In this document: in pieces, positions 33,101-41,148 of the stretch
Layout: every line of letters begins with the position of its first letter
Position numbering within the stretch: the first letter of the stretch is position 1
Source: Symbiodinium natans
Taxonomy: Eukaryota; Sar; Dinophyceae; Suessiales; Symbiodiniaceae
Reading direction: 5' to 3'
Assembly: GCA_905221605.1 (NCBI GenBank)
Contig: CAJNDS010000935.1
Span: forward strand, 131,001 to 195,000
DNA length: 64,000 nt
Program-made: the position numbers and the translations under genes
Notes under the pieces: model-generated
What the model was told of the DNA's origin: nothing
What the model saw: the letters and a program-made list of their open reading frames with translations, nothing else
Databases searched by the model: none

Positions 33101-33665
33101 TATATTAGATTTATCAAAGTTACATATGTATTCATTCTATTATGATGTGTTAAAGAAAAAGTATGAAGACAAGGTAAGATTAATATACACGGATACAGAT
33201 AGTTTTGTTACTCATCTAAAAACTGAAGACATATATGATGACTTTAATGAGATGAAAAAACATATGGATTTTCGCGGTTCTGATAAAGAACATAAATGTT
33301 ATGATGCCACTAATAAAAAAGTGCTAGGCAAAATGAAGGATGAAGTGGATGGTAAGATTATTACCAATTTTATAGGGCTTAAGCCGAAGAGTTACGCGTT
33401 CAAGATTTATAAACAAGATAAGGAAGAAAAGAAATCAAAAGGAATAGTAAAGCATAAGGTAAAAAGAGAACTTAATTACAAAAAGTATTTAGAAACGCTA
33501 GAAAACAATCAGTGCGACACTGTAAGCTTTAATAGCATAAGAAGTAAAAACCATCAAATATATTCAATAAATCAGGTAAAGATGGCATTATCAAGCTATG
33601 ATAATAAAAGATATTATTTAGATAAGGTGAACAGTTTACCTTATGGGCACTATAGAATAGATTAA
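30141..33665 (+). CDS. pPolB: Protein-primed family B DNA polymerase with zinc-finger and endonuclease VII-like inserts
   Basis: 1174 residues, intact. It would replicate the linear element from its inverted ends using a protein primer. A C2H2-like finger lies at 301-321 (CRFC...H...C). The exonuclease motifs are ExoI YGDFE (355-359), ExoII NLKNYDAH (495-502) and ExoIII YLKTDVLLL (654-662). Between ExoI and ExoII is a Cys/His module (CFICGGAF 444-451, RDHCH 461-465, CAHNKC 473-478) like the recombination endonuclease VII fold found in related Polinton-type polymerases. The polymerase motifs are A YLDANNLYGLA (753-763), B KLMNNAVYGKTMENVR (918-933) and C IYTDTDSF (1015-1022). In motif A, DxxxLYG replaces the cellular DxxSLYP, as usual for protein-primed enzymes. 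The first ATG gives the conserved length. This is the best-preserved gene of the element. Confidence 0.96.
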   Translation: MVRQALKSYAIKNKASITDEQSALKSYANSYSITNINLSGFKGLSYLKYQKERLNDYLKKHKSMKVLITVDLVFTYLAVDEDDVDEDRTHTIGSRRYNILNEEDLNNAINNMASDIELLVENKNLSKSGLKIKKVSKITIHYDKYDPTRAGKFIELPEWIAKKKACINIKNDDDFCLKYCILCRFYDIYKKDHPERLYHYTKLLDNESLIKWDGVNFPASNEDIQHFEEINNNTISVNVYTVDNDNNKIRPDKITKIVKPTFHINLLRLDEDNKSHYVYIKDYSRLMGSQTNKHKEKLFHCRFCQKGFQKETLLTAHTLKGCMGNEVQAIEMPEEKEKMMFQKHYKKLRCPYVIYGDFECLTTLSNEGLKGSYQNHIPSGFMLNVVNSITNEVKPYIYRGEDCMDNFCKTMNEIREEIFDKMKNPKPMIITHEQEKEFQECKKCFICGGAFNNTKDKKKVRDHCHFTGLYRGCAHNKCNLDYCFKFFKIPIFFYNLKNYDAHLIISNLDKLNTKKDDVSVIAQNSEKFVTFCLKQLEFKDSFSFLSSSLDKLVKLTKYEDNEKRSDWSNHFKYSKNSEYVKDDYDLDLLTSVKGIYPYDYMNDFSKFNETELPPKKEFYSQLSEEGIKDEDYEKAQHIWKHFNIKNLGEYHDLYLKTDVLLLSDVFENFRTKCLEDYGLDPAHYYTLPNFAWDAMLLKTGVTLDLIYDEELYKMVEKGLRGGMCQVSKRRAEANNKYMNELYDENKPSSYINYLDANNLYGLAMCQKLPYKDIKFVDNFTEEQVNSWNDTNVGFILDVDLEYPKELHDKHIDYPLAPEIMNVTTDMLSETQKTIYKAYNHNKEPRDEKTNKLILNVYDKQNYVLHIKMLKYYLKQGLKLKKINRTIMFKQKEWLKPWIEFNTNKRKEATSDFEKDMYKLMNNAVYGKTMENVREHINFELVDTPERFQKVVNAPTYKHRHIINENLVGVEKLKETVKLNKPIYVGMSILDLSKLHMYSFYYDVLKKKYEDKVRLIYTDTDSFVTHLKTEDIYDDFNEMKKHMDFRGSDKEHKCYDATNKKVLGKMKDEVDGKIITNFIGLKPKSYAFKIYKQDKEEKKSKGIVKHKVKRELNYKKYLETLENNQCDTVSFNSIRSKNHQIYSINQVKMALSSYDNKRYYLDKVNSLPYGHYRID

Positions 33666-33690
33666 TTTTATAATTCCTAAAATTATAAAA

Positions 33691-33873
33691 TCAATCTTTT
33701 AAAATTTTTGATTTCATTTGTTTTTGTGCTCTACAGAACTTACAAGAATGGGATTTACAAGAATTTTTATTTACTATAAACATATTTGTTGGGAAATAAT
33801 TACCACAAGTTTTACACTTTATAAATTGTTCTTCATCTTTGGTATTTATATTTAAATCTATTTCATTCTTCAT
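33691..33873 (-). CDS. 60-residue zinc-ribbon-like protein
   Basis: It carries CKTC (20-23) and, after a Phe/Asn-rich turn, CKSHSCKFC (38-46), a four-cysteine ribbon pattern. It starts inside the end of the upstream gene (11-bp overlap), so the two are likely co-transcribed. It converges on the polymerase, with only 25 bp between the stops. The CKxCGNYFP...CKFCR layout resembles the N-terminal half of the protein at 28588. Role unknown; I infer nucleic-acid or protein binding. Confidence 0.6.
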   Translation of the reverse strand: MKNEIDLNINTKDEEQFIKCKTCGNYFPTNMFIVNKNSCKSHSCKFCRAQKQMKSKILKD

Positions 33874-34153
33874 TAGAACTATAATATACCTTATCTTTTT
33901 TGTTATATTTAATTTTATAATAATCTAATGTTGTTTGTTTAGGTTGTAATATTTCTTTGTTATTTAACTTTGTCAAATAAACATTTTTCTTATTCTCGTA
34001 TGTGGCTTCTTTATCGGTGTTAGATTGCATATATCGCGGTTTAGTGTTCTTTTCTATGTTTTCAATCTTTTCATTCATTTCCTCTAGCAACTTCAATATT
34101 TCTAAAGTGTTGTCATAACATTTTTCATCAAATTCTTCTGTGGTTTTACTCAT
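33863..34153 (-). CDS. Small coiled-coil protein
   Basis: 96 residues. Residues 12-38 form an acidic heptad-like helix (LEILKLLEEMNEKIENIEKN) followed by a Lys/Tyr-rich tail. No cysteine motif or enzyme signature. It overlaps the downstream zinc-ribbon gene and follows the coiled-coil gene at 34217 in the same direction. Function is unknown; an oligomerising or scaffold role would be a guess. Confidence 0.55.
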   Translation of the reverse strand: MSKTTEEFDEKCYDNTLEILKLLEEMNEKIENIEKNTKPRYMQSNTDKEATYENKKNVYLTKLNNKEILQPKQTTLDYYKIKYNKKDKVYYSSNEE

Positions 34154-34216
34154 ATATGTATATTAAGAAAATAAGGTTTTAAATAAAAGTTTTTATAAAA
34201 AGTTTTACAAATATTA

Positions 34217-34606
34217 TTAATCTAATTTAGATTTTGTTGATGTAATAATATTTATATCTTTCTTAATCTCATCAACATCTGTTTCTAATTTTTCAACTCT
34301 CTCTTCTAGTTCTTCAGGTGTTACTATTTTAGAACCCCAACCGGTGTCACAAATCTCAACTGAACCTAATTGTTTATTTTCTTCAGTTTTAAAAATGTCA
34401 TCTGGTGATTGATGGCGACCATTCCCGCCAAATTTCATATTATGCTTGTCAACAACTGTCGTTGTTGTTGTCTTGTCATTTTCTGCTATGGTTTTAGTTT
34501 CTTTGTGGTATAATTGCTTTTTGCATCTGCAAGGAATGCACGATATACCTCGTGCATTTATTCTAAAACCTTTTTCTTTATTAGTGTCCTCTGTTGTATC
34601 GCTCAT
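34217..34606 (-). CDS. Protein with N-terminal Cys cluster and C-terminal coiled coil
   Basis: 129 residues. CIPCRC (23-28) is a tight cysteine cluster that could bind metal with partner residues. A Thr-rich linker follows at about 45-53. The C-terminus (PEELEERVEKLETDVDEIKK) is a clean heptad coiled coil. A TCTA core (plus-strand TAGA at 34619-34622) lies 12 nt upstream of the ATG, as for the virion genes. It is divergent from the ATPase across 180 bp. The signal hints at a late or virion-associated product; this is inference. Confidence 0.6.
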   Translation of the reverse strand: MSDTTEDTNKEKGFRINARGISCIPCRCKKQLYHKETKTIAENDKTTTTTVVDKHNMKFGGNGRHQSPDDIFKTEENKQLGSVEICDTGWGSKIVTPEELEERVEKLETDVDEIKKDINIITSTKSKLD

Positions 34607-34618
34607 ATTATTAACAAT

Positions 34619-34622
34619 TAGA
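34619..34622 (-). promoter_or_regulatory. TCTA core upstream of 34606
   Basis: Minus-strand TCTA, 12 nt before the ATG, in an A/T-only context (TTAATCTAATTG). Confidence 0.4.
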
Positions 34623-34653
34623 TTAAATGGTTAATAATATGATATTTCAAACT

Positions 34654-34740
34654 AATTCACACATTTGCTTATGAAATGTGAATTAAAAGACGAGCACGGG
34701 CAATGGGGGAAGCAACTGCGGGTTATACAATCTGTGCTTT
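34654..34740. promoter_or_regulatory. Hairpin plus G+C-rich patch in divergent intergenic region
   Basis: AATTCACACATTT and AAATGTGAATT (34654-34684) form an imperfect inverted repeat. Next to it, 34690-34735 is much richer in G and C than any nearby sequence (CGAGCACGGGCAATGGGGG), bracketed by AAAAG...GCAC and GTGCTTTT, which can also pair. It sits between two divergent genes and is a candidate control region, small structured RNA or packaging signal. It matches no tRNA fold that I can draw. Confidence 0.4.
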
Positions 34741-34773
34741 TTATTGTTAACCATTATATAATAGAAATTTATT

Positions 34774-34777
34774 TCTA
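34774..34777 (+). promoter_or_regulatory. TCTA core upstream of the ATPase
   Basis: TTTATTTCTAAATAGTAATA precedes the ATG; 10 nt separate TCTA from the start codon. Confidence 0.5.
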
Positions 34778-34787
34778 AATAGTAATA

Positions 34788-35591
34788 ATGATAACTCCTA
34801 TAGTTAAACCTGTTAATGTTAAAGAATATGATTTTAAACAATCTAAATATGAAATAGCACCACGACTACCATTTAGTCAAATAATTATTGGTCCTAGTGG
34901 TTCTGGAAAAGGTATATTACTACAATCAATGATATTAGATATTTATCGTGATGTCTTCGCTAGAATATACATTTGGTCACCTTCAATTTCAGTTGATAGC
35001 AATTGGACACCAGTTAAAAAATACATTCAAGACAATTTAAAGGTTGATTTGGAAAAGGAGAAATGTATGTTTGATGACTATGTCCCTTCAGAATTGGAAG
35101 CAGTGATAAAGCGACAACATAAAGTAATAGAATATCAGAAAAAGAATGACCATAATAAATTACACTCAATACTTATTATTGTGGATGACTTTGCTGATTC
35201 AAAAGCATTCCCTCGTAACAGTCCATTATTAAATCAGTTGTATGTTCGCGGACGCCATAATAGTATTTGCATAATAACTTCAACACAAAAGTTCAATTCA
35301 TTAAGTCCCATCATTCGCGTTAATAGTCGTCAGTTGTTCTTTTTCAGGTTAAGGAACTATAAAGAAATTGAAACAATGGTGGAAGAGTTAAGCGCAGTAT
35401 TAATTAAAAAATCAACTGTAGCAGATGCTAAAAATCTGTCAGAAGCAAAAAAGCTATTGTTAGAAGTGTATAACATAGCGACAGAAGAACCTTATAGTTT
35501 TTTGTTTATTAACTTAATGAAACCTAATGTAAATGATATGTTTTATAAAAGATTTGACGCTAAAATAGTTATTGATGATGAAGACATTTAA
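34788..35591 (+). CDS. FtsK-HerA (A32-like) genome-packaging ATPase
   Basis: 267 residues, intact. It would use ATP hydrolysis to pump the viral genome into the capsid. The Walker A motif is GPSGSGKG (35-42). Walker B is LIIVDDFAD (129-137), with hydrophobic strands before a DD pair. YVRGRHNSICIITSTQ (152-167) is the strand and glutamine typical of the HerA sensor region. Length matches Polinton, virophage and Polinton-like-virus packaging ATPases (about 230-280). It opens the virion module and carries the best-formed TCTA signal. A GIY-YIG gene follows 34 bp downstream on the same strand. No interruptions. Confidence 0.93.
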   Translation: MITPIVKPVNVKEYDFKQSKYEIAPRLPFSQIIIGPSGSGKGILLQSMILDIYRDVFARIYIWSPSISVDSNWTPVKKYIQDNLKVDLEKEKCMFDDYVPSELEAVIKRQHKVIEYQKKNDHNKLHSILIIVDDFADSKAFPRNSPLLNQLYVRGRHNSICIITSTQKFNSLSPIIRVNSRQLFFFRLRNYKEIETMVEELSAVLIKKSTVADAKNLSEAKKLLLEVYNIATEEPYSFLFINLMKPNVNDMFYKRFDAKIVIDDEDI

Positions 35592-35598
35592 AGATAAA
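35587..35598 (+). promoter_or_regulatory. Accessory-gene box upstream of 35626
   Basis: TTTAAAGATAAA, overlapping the ATPase stop region, 27 nt before the ATG of the GIY-YIG gene. Confidence 0.45.
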
Positions 35599-35625
35599 AG
35601 AGCTTTTAATACTTAATAAGACAAT

Positions 35626-36135
35626 ATGCCTAAAAAACCAATAGACTATACGAAAACGACATTTTATAAAATCGTATGTAAAGATTTAAATATCAAAGAT
35701 TGTTATGTTGGTCATACAACAGATTTTAGAAGAAGAAAACATCAACATAAACGAACTTGCTATGACAAGACTGACACGATACATTATAATATCTACCTAT
35801 ATGATTTCATAAGAAATAATGGTGGATTTGATAATTTTGATATGGTTGAAATTAGCACAGAGTGTATATCTAATTCATTAGAAGCACGACGAAGAGAAAG
35901 AGAATACATAGAACAATTGAACGCAACATTAAACAAGATAAAACCAGTAATAACAGAAGAAGAGCACATAGAATATCAACACCAATACTATAGTGAAAAT
36001 AAAGAACATCTTTTACTAAAATATAAAACAAAAATTGAGTGTGAGTGCGGAACAGTTGTTAGAAAGGCAGATTTTAGAAGACACGAAAGAAGCAACAAGC
36101 ACCAAGAATACTTAAAATCTTTACAGAATGATTAA
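35626..36135 (+). CDS. GIY-YIG nuclease with C-terminal zinc finger
   Basis: 169 residues. The first strand is TTFYKIVC (11-18), with FYK in the GIY place. The second is CYVGHT (26-31), with YVG for YIG. Arg residues follow in DFRRRKHQHK, and a helix with EARRREREYIEQLNATLNKI carries the expected catalytic Glu. The C-terminus is a CECGTVVRKADFRRHERSNK finger (C-x-C...H-x5-H). GIY-YIG enzymes cut DNA as homing, repair or resolving nucleases. In this element it may nick junctions or help homing; the target cannot be read from sequence. The finger is shared with the proteins at 28588 and 45292. It has an accessory-type promoter box although it lies in the virion block. Confidence 0.85.
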   Translation: MPKKPIDYTKTTFYKIVCKDLNIKDCYVGHTTDFRRRKHQHKRTCYDKTDTIHYNIYLYDFIRNNGGFDNFDMVEISTECISNSLEARRREREYIEQLNATLNKIKPVITEEEHIEYQHQYYSENKEHLLLKYKTKIECECGTVVRKADFRRHERSNKHQEYLKSLQND

Positions 36136-36204
36136 TAATATTATCTTATTCATAATATTATTAACTATATTAATGAATAGCTACACAAGTTTATAGCAGG
36201 TAAT

Positions 36205-36374
36205 TTATAATATATTTTCTCGCTTTTTGTTTCTTCTAATTTTTTCAACTCTTTCAATAACATCTTTTAATGTATTAAATAATAATATATCTGTTCTTGT
36301 TTTTCATTAACATCTAGTTCTTTTATTTGTTTCATATTTTCAGTAGCTGTAGTTTTAGATGTTTTAGAACCCAT
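36205..36374 (-). pseudogene. Small coiled-coil gene, probably frameshifted
   Basis: From an ATG at 36374 the frame reads MGSKTSKTTATENMKQIKEL and stops after 34 codons. The neighbouring frame then continues naturally with a helical, charged end (LLFNTLKDVIERVEKI) to a stop at 36205. A one-base change at about 36290-36307 would join them into a product of about 56 residues. It sits between the GIY-YIG gene and the fibre. Being short and broken it is easily overlooked, and the join is inference. Confidence 0.35.
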
Positions 36375-36393
36375 ATATTATTATTTAGATTTT

Positions 36394-38712
36394 TTATTTT
36401 CCTTCCCCTTTTCCTTTGCCTTTTAATGTTTTTATCTCTTTTTCTAATTTATCAATGCGATTTAATGCATTTTGTAAAGCACTCCATAAAATGGGTGTAG
36501 TCATTGTATAATCAAATTTCAAATATCCGTCTTGTCCTTCTTTAACCATATTTTGCCATTCGTCGGGAACTTTCTTACTTATAAAGTCATTAGCAATAAA
36601 ACCACAACAAGATTTACCCTGTTGTCTGTCATCAATAAAATGATATGTTTTTGGAACAATGTATTTAACTAACTCAACTGCCTTTTTCTGGTTAAGTTCC
36701 TTAATATCTTTTTTCAGTCGTTTGTCGGAACTTGGAATTAGAGACCCTGTGTATTCAATATCACCATTAACGAGAATACCACCTGGTGATATAGAAAATA
36801 CATCATTACTTACTGAAACACTACCAAAATAAAATGCATATTCTCCTCCCGCGTCAGTATTTAAAAATTGTATCTGGTCTACTGTGCTTATTGTCTCTTG
36901 TGTTATTTCTAAATTATTCATTTTTACTTTTCCATCTGTTATTTTAATTTCTGGTGTTGATGCTTCTAATCCAACTGTTAAATTAATATCACCTAAAGCA
37001 TCACCATTTCTAATATACAACTTATATTGTGTATCCAATACTTCCTTAAATTCGCTACTATTTTGAAACATAAATCGCCCCCAACTAACAACATCACTTT
37101 CACCAACGATATTTCCAATACTATTAAATGTTTGATTATTTGTAACTGCTCTATTTATAGTAATTCCGTTAGTGTCGTTTAATTGTAGCGCTATTGTTCC
37201 TGTTGTAGGGTCGGTTGTTCTATTTGATTGTAATGAAAAATTAATTTCATTTGTTGATATAACATTCAATGAATTATTGACATCTGCTCGTTGAAATATT
37301 CTACCTGAATTGTTAACATAAATATCTCCATTAAATGTTGATGTGCTTTGAAATGATGCTGTTCCACCAAAATTACTATTACCACCCGATACATTTAGTT
37401 TATTTGCACCTTGAATAACACCAATACCTAAACTTAAACAATAAACGCCATTACCATTAGCCGTATTTAATAAAAGTAATGAAGAACTGTCGTTGCTTGT
37501 ATTCTATGCATTAATATTAAAAGAATTAAATCTTATATATCCTTGTGCATTTTTTACAGTTAAAACATTACTAGCGTCGGTTGTATTTTTATAAAATGTT
37601 AATCCATTAGCATTATTAATATTAGCATTTTCACCATCATAATTTAAATCGTTTGTTAAATCTAAATTACCATCCACTTTTAAATTTTGTCTAACAATAG
37701 CACTATCAACAACATCTAATGTATATCCTCCTGTTAATGTATTTGATGCTGTATCTACTAATAATGAATGTGATTTAACATATTGATTAGAATTACTATT
37801 TAAATATAAAATTCTTCCTGTGTCACCAAGTGAATTATAACAATCAATACTATCATTATTAAAAGTAAAAAAATTATCAGTATTTCTAACTGTAAATGAT
37901 AAATTAGCATCCTCTGTATTTTCTACTACTAAACCACCTGTTGCTGTTTCTATTTTACCTGACATTTTATATCCTGCGTTATTATTTGATAAATCTAATT
38001 GTTTTATTGCATCATCTGATGTATTATTGCATAATATTTTATCACCTTTTAAAGTTATATAGCTCGTTTGATTTCTAAAAATCGCTACATCTCTATCTGC
38101 TTCTGCTCCAAATTGATTACTGAAAATCAACCCTGCTAATGGTTCAATATTAAATGTTGAATTTTTTAATGTTAGTCCTTGATGTAAAATAGTAGGTCTT
38201 GATAAATCAATAACTGGAAAAAATGAAACATTGTCAGTAAATAATGATAAATTAGCCTTCAATGCGAGTAAATTATCAATTTCTGTATCAGTGTATCCAC
38301 CGCCACCTCCTGCACCTGCTATTAATGTATCCACCTCTCCTTTGTTATAAAAATTGGCAGCTAATAATGTGTTATTTTGATAATTGGTAGATAAATTTGT
38401 GTCTATTTGTGTTGATGTATAATAATTAGTAAATGTAGCGTCTATTTCTGTTTTATTGTAAAAATTGCTAGCTAGAACTGTGTTTGTTTGATAATTATTA
38501 GTTAAATCAGTATTAATTGCATTAATACTATTGAAATTTTGTAGTTGTTTTGTATTTAAAACTGCTATAGCGTCAGTATTTGCTGTTATATCTGCTGTAA
38601 AGTTAAGATTGTCAAGTTCTGTTTTTGTTGCATAAATTTGTGAAATGTCTGTTCCACTGACAATAATATTATCTGCTGTTAATGTGTTTGTATTATTTAG
38701 TGTCAAAGGCAT
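36394..38712 (-). pseudogene. Fibre protein with S74 self-cleaving chaperone domain, interrupted by one in-frame TAG
   Basis: A single minus-strand frame of 773 codons is open except for TAG at 37504-37506, after codon 402. The N-terminal part has fibre-type repeats (FYNKTEID, YYTSTQIDTNL, FYNKGEVDTL; about residues 103-135), a Gly-rich hinge, then beta-rich Asn/Thr repeats. The C-terminus carries the S74 intramolecular chaperone motif SSDKRLKKDIKELNQKKAVE with CGFIANDF downstream. This domain trimerises phage-type spikes and fibres and then cleaves itself off at the Ser. A C-terminal coiled coil ends GKGKGEGK. There is no indel around the stop, so a substitution, a tolerated readthrough or two polypeptides are all possible; no Met codon lies soon after the TAG. 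The product would be a receptor-binding appendage. Confidence 0.85.
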
Positions 38713-38730
38713 TAGTTAATATTAATAAAA

Positions 38731-38734
38731 TAGA
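38731..38734 (-). promoter_or_regulatory. TCTA core upstream of the fibre gene
   Basis: Minus-strand AATTATCTATTTTATTAATA; 18 nt from TCTA to the ATG. Nine bases (AATTATCTA) match the site before the capsid gene. Confidence 0.5.
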
Positions 38735-38755
38735 TAATTATTTTATTAATATTAT

Positions 38756-40194
38756 TTAATCATAGACTTTAAGCCCTAAATCTTTTATCTCTAATATTTG
38801 CTCTGAAAGCATCGTGATAAACATCTCGTCGGGCATATCTGCTACTGGAATTGTTGTTCCTGCTGGTTTAATGTTTATCAACATTTGTTGTCCGGCTCTT
38901 GTGTTTATCCCTGTGTATGAACTATCGGGGACTTTTTCAAATGAAAAACCGAAAATAAATTGTCTATCACGATATTGTTTAAAATCAATGGAAATACTAT
39001 GTTGATGGAATACTGGAAGATTTAACGCCTTTCTTAAATGATAGAAGCACTGACTTAATGAATTACAAGGATATTCGGGGAACAATTTAGAACCTAATTG
39101 TATTTGAAATTCAAGGTCTTTATTAATGTCGTAAATGCCTTCTACAGAAGAATCGTGAGATTGATGAGGGTGATAAAAACGACAGAAACGCTTATTAGCA
39201 TACTCATATCCTAAACTTGGTTGGTCAGTTCTATAAAAGGTAATAAAAGATGCTACTAATTTAGATACTGAACGAATGACTGGAACACTGATACTATCAT
39301 TACCTTCTACTGATTGTGATTGAGTAATATAAGTTGTATAAGTAATTGGTAAACCCTTACCTTCTAATAAATGTTTGACATATTAATTATTTAAATTATT
39401 ATCAAGGGTGCAAACATCACACTGAACAAAAGCGTTATTAAGTTCAAAATCTTTTGATGTATTAGTAGCATTACCTGCAGGAAGTGCAACATCCGCGGTA
39501 AATTTTTCACGAAGGAGTTGAGCAATACCTGCATCTGCTTCATCATAATCATCAGGATTAACAATACATCAAGGGCACTACTAACCAATTCTAATTCAAC
39601 GGTTAAATTCCCCATATACTTTAATGGTAAATACTTAAATTGTGAAAATATGCCGGCTAATGGTTTAAAACAGACTGTCATTATATTTTTAAATCCTGGA
39701 ACGGCAAAAGCATCAACATCATAAATTAAGTTTTCACTGCCGACTTGTTTTTTCAATGTCTTAATTTCATCATCATATCTATAACCAAAACCTTCATTTG
39801 CTTCATCTTTTCGTGCTCCTTGAGACATCAATTTTGAAAACATCTGATGAACACGATTATAATTATCAAAGTCTTCAATAACCTGACTACCTGCAATGAT
39901 TCTCATTCTTCTGAAGAAGGAATAAGGCGGAGCTAATGGTCTTAATTTTCGGTTGAGATTTGTGTCTGTGTTCTTAACTGTGAAGCATACTCTAACACTT
40001 TGAGGGTCTAACCAAGTATTGTCTTCACCGTTCAAGGAAAATTTCATTACTCTATTCCCACTGGATGGAGTAAAAACATTTGTAGATTGACTATAAAATC
40101 TTACACTTCTCCTATCAGTAATATAAGAACTACCTTTATTCAGTTTAAAACTTAAACTATCAATAAGAATATCTTCAGGACTGAATGTTTCCAT
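38756..40194 (-). pseudogene. Major capsid protein (double jelly-roll), broken by a frameshift and a stop
   Basis: The first 209 codons (frame ending 39567) are a typical N-terminal jelly-roll of Polinton-like capsids: ITDRRSVRFYSQSTNVFTPS, then LRPLAPPYSFFRRMRIIAGS and EDFDNYNRVHQMFSKLM. At about 39566 one base appears to be missing. The next frame continues with acidic capsid-like sequence to 39386, meets TAA at 39383-39385, and stays open in that same frame to the terminator at 38756, including the hydrophobic end FIFGFSFEKV and DMPDEMFITML. The repaired length, about 479 residues, is normal for the family. Two independent lesions in one gene argue for decay, although sequencing error can explain the indel. 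As written, no full capsid protein can be made. Confidence 0.88.
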
Positions 40195-40211
40195 AATTAT
40201 ATATTCAAGAC

Positions 40212-40215
40212 TAGA
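40212..40215 (-). promoter_or_regulatory. TCTA core upstream of the capsid gene
   Basis: Minus-strand AATTATCTAGTCTTGAATAT; 17 nt from TCTA to the ATG. Confidence 0.5.
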
Positions 40216-40238
40216 TAATTAATATTTTTATAATATAA

Positions 40239-40451
40239 TTAATCAAATATATTAAACTTAAACTTAATATTATTTTCATTGTTTTTCTTTCCTTTCTTTG
40301 TGTTTATAGTCTCTTTCAATTGCATCTCTCCTCCCTCATCAACTAACTTTCTTATTTCTTCATAGCTATTATGTTTAAACTTTTTCTCTTGCTTAGGCTT
40401 TTCCATTTTTTCATAACTATTAGATTTATAAGCAAACATTATTAAAATCAT
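40239..40451 (-). CDS. Small Lys/Glu-rich protein
   Basis: 70 residues from 40451; a second ATG at 40439 is equally plausible. Two related short segments, KSNSYEKMEKPK and KHNSYEEIRKLV, sit about 20 residues apart, followed by a Lys/Asn-rich tail. It lies between the capsid and lipase-like genes on the same strand, 11 bp after the latter's stop. I do not recognise it; a small virion or scaffold protein is possible from context only. Confidence 0.5.
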   Translation of the reverse strand: MILIMFAYKSNSYEKMEKPKQEKKFKHNSYEEIRKLVDEGGEMQLKETINTKKGKKNNENNIKFKFNIFD

Positions 40452-40462
40452 TGAGAAATTAA

Positions 40463-41105
40463 TTAATTAAATTGTTGCATAAACTCATCACTTGTTATTG
40501 GTAAATTCCCTTCTTTATTATGAACATTGCCTATATCTTGATATGAATGATTTTGCAAGGGGTCTAATGACCCCCTGTTTAATGTTATACTACCTTTATC
40601 AAACATACTAACAACATCTCCGGCTTTCCGTATTCTTAAATTAGTTCCTGTATCTTCTGGTCTCTGACTTGAAACAAAAGGAGACCCATAACTCCTACTT
40701 CTAAAAATAATATTATAATCATTATTTATTTGTTGTCCTACCGCTGAACCTAAACTATGACTAATTATATCAGTAATTCCTGTAAGTTGTTTACCGTCAA
40801 CTTCTATAGTTCCGTCTTTAATAAATTTATTAACATCTTTATATCTTTTCGTTTGTTGTGTCTGATACAATGGTAATTTTAAGTCATCATATATATCTCT
40901 ACCGCTTTTGGTTCCTGCAATGTATAAAATAGAACCATTTTGATAAATGCCTTCTGGGTTTTCATATGCAAGTCTTAAACCTTTGAGTATCAGTTAAATA
41001 TGTTTCAGTTCCTGCTAACTCTTCCCTAACATCGTTATGTATTTTACTTCTTGTTTTAGGTGCTTCATACAAAATACCTTCATTTCTTCTTTTATGTTTA
41101 TGCAT
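40463..41105 (-). pseudogene. Class-3-lipase-like alpha/beta hydrolase, frameshifted
   Basis: The N-terminal frame starts at ATG 41105 (MHKHKRRNEGILYEAPKTRS) and is lost at about 40984 near CAAAGG. The next frame carries on with YENPEGIYQNGSILYIAGTK and runs to the stop at 40463. The nucleophile elbow is SHSLGS, followed by a YGSPF strand. KAGDVVSMFD supplies an acidic residue and PLQNHSYQD a histidine, so a Ser-Asp-His triad in the expected order and spacing is visible. Lipase-like genes are known in some Polinton-like viruses and could act on host membranes at entry or exit; that role is inference. The frameshift is at a short A run, so an assembly error is possible. It is divergent from the penton gene with 43 bp between the start codons. 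Confidence 0.65.
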
Positions 41106-41148
41106 TATAAAAAGGTTTATAAATTTATTTTCTCTTATTAATAATATA

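Noticed and set aside
34690-34740. tRNA gene in the G+C-rich island
   Set aside because: No cloverleaf with acceptor, D and T arms can be drawn; kept only as a structured-region finding.
37270-37503. Separate small gene or intergenic gap between the two fibre frames
   Set aside because: The 78 codons are open in the same frame as both neighbours and have fibre-like composition; only the TAG at 37504-37506 separates them.
36394-39385. Reassigned stop codon as explanation for the TAG and TAA interruptions
   Set aside because: TAA, TAG and TGA all end other frames at sensible positions in the element, and the capsid gene also has a frameshift.
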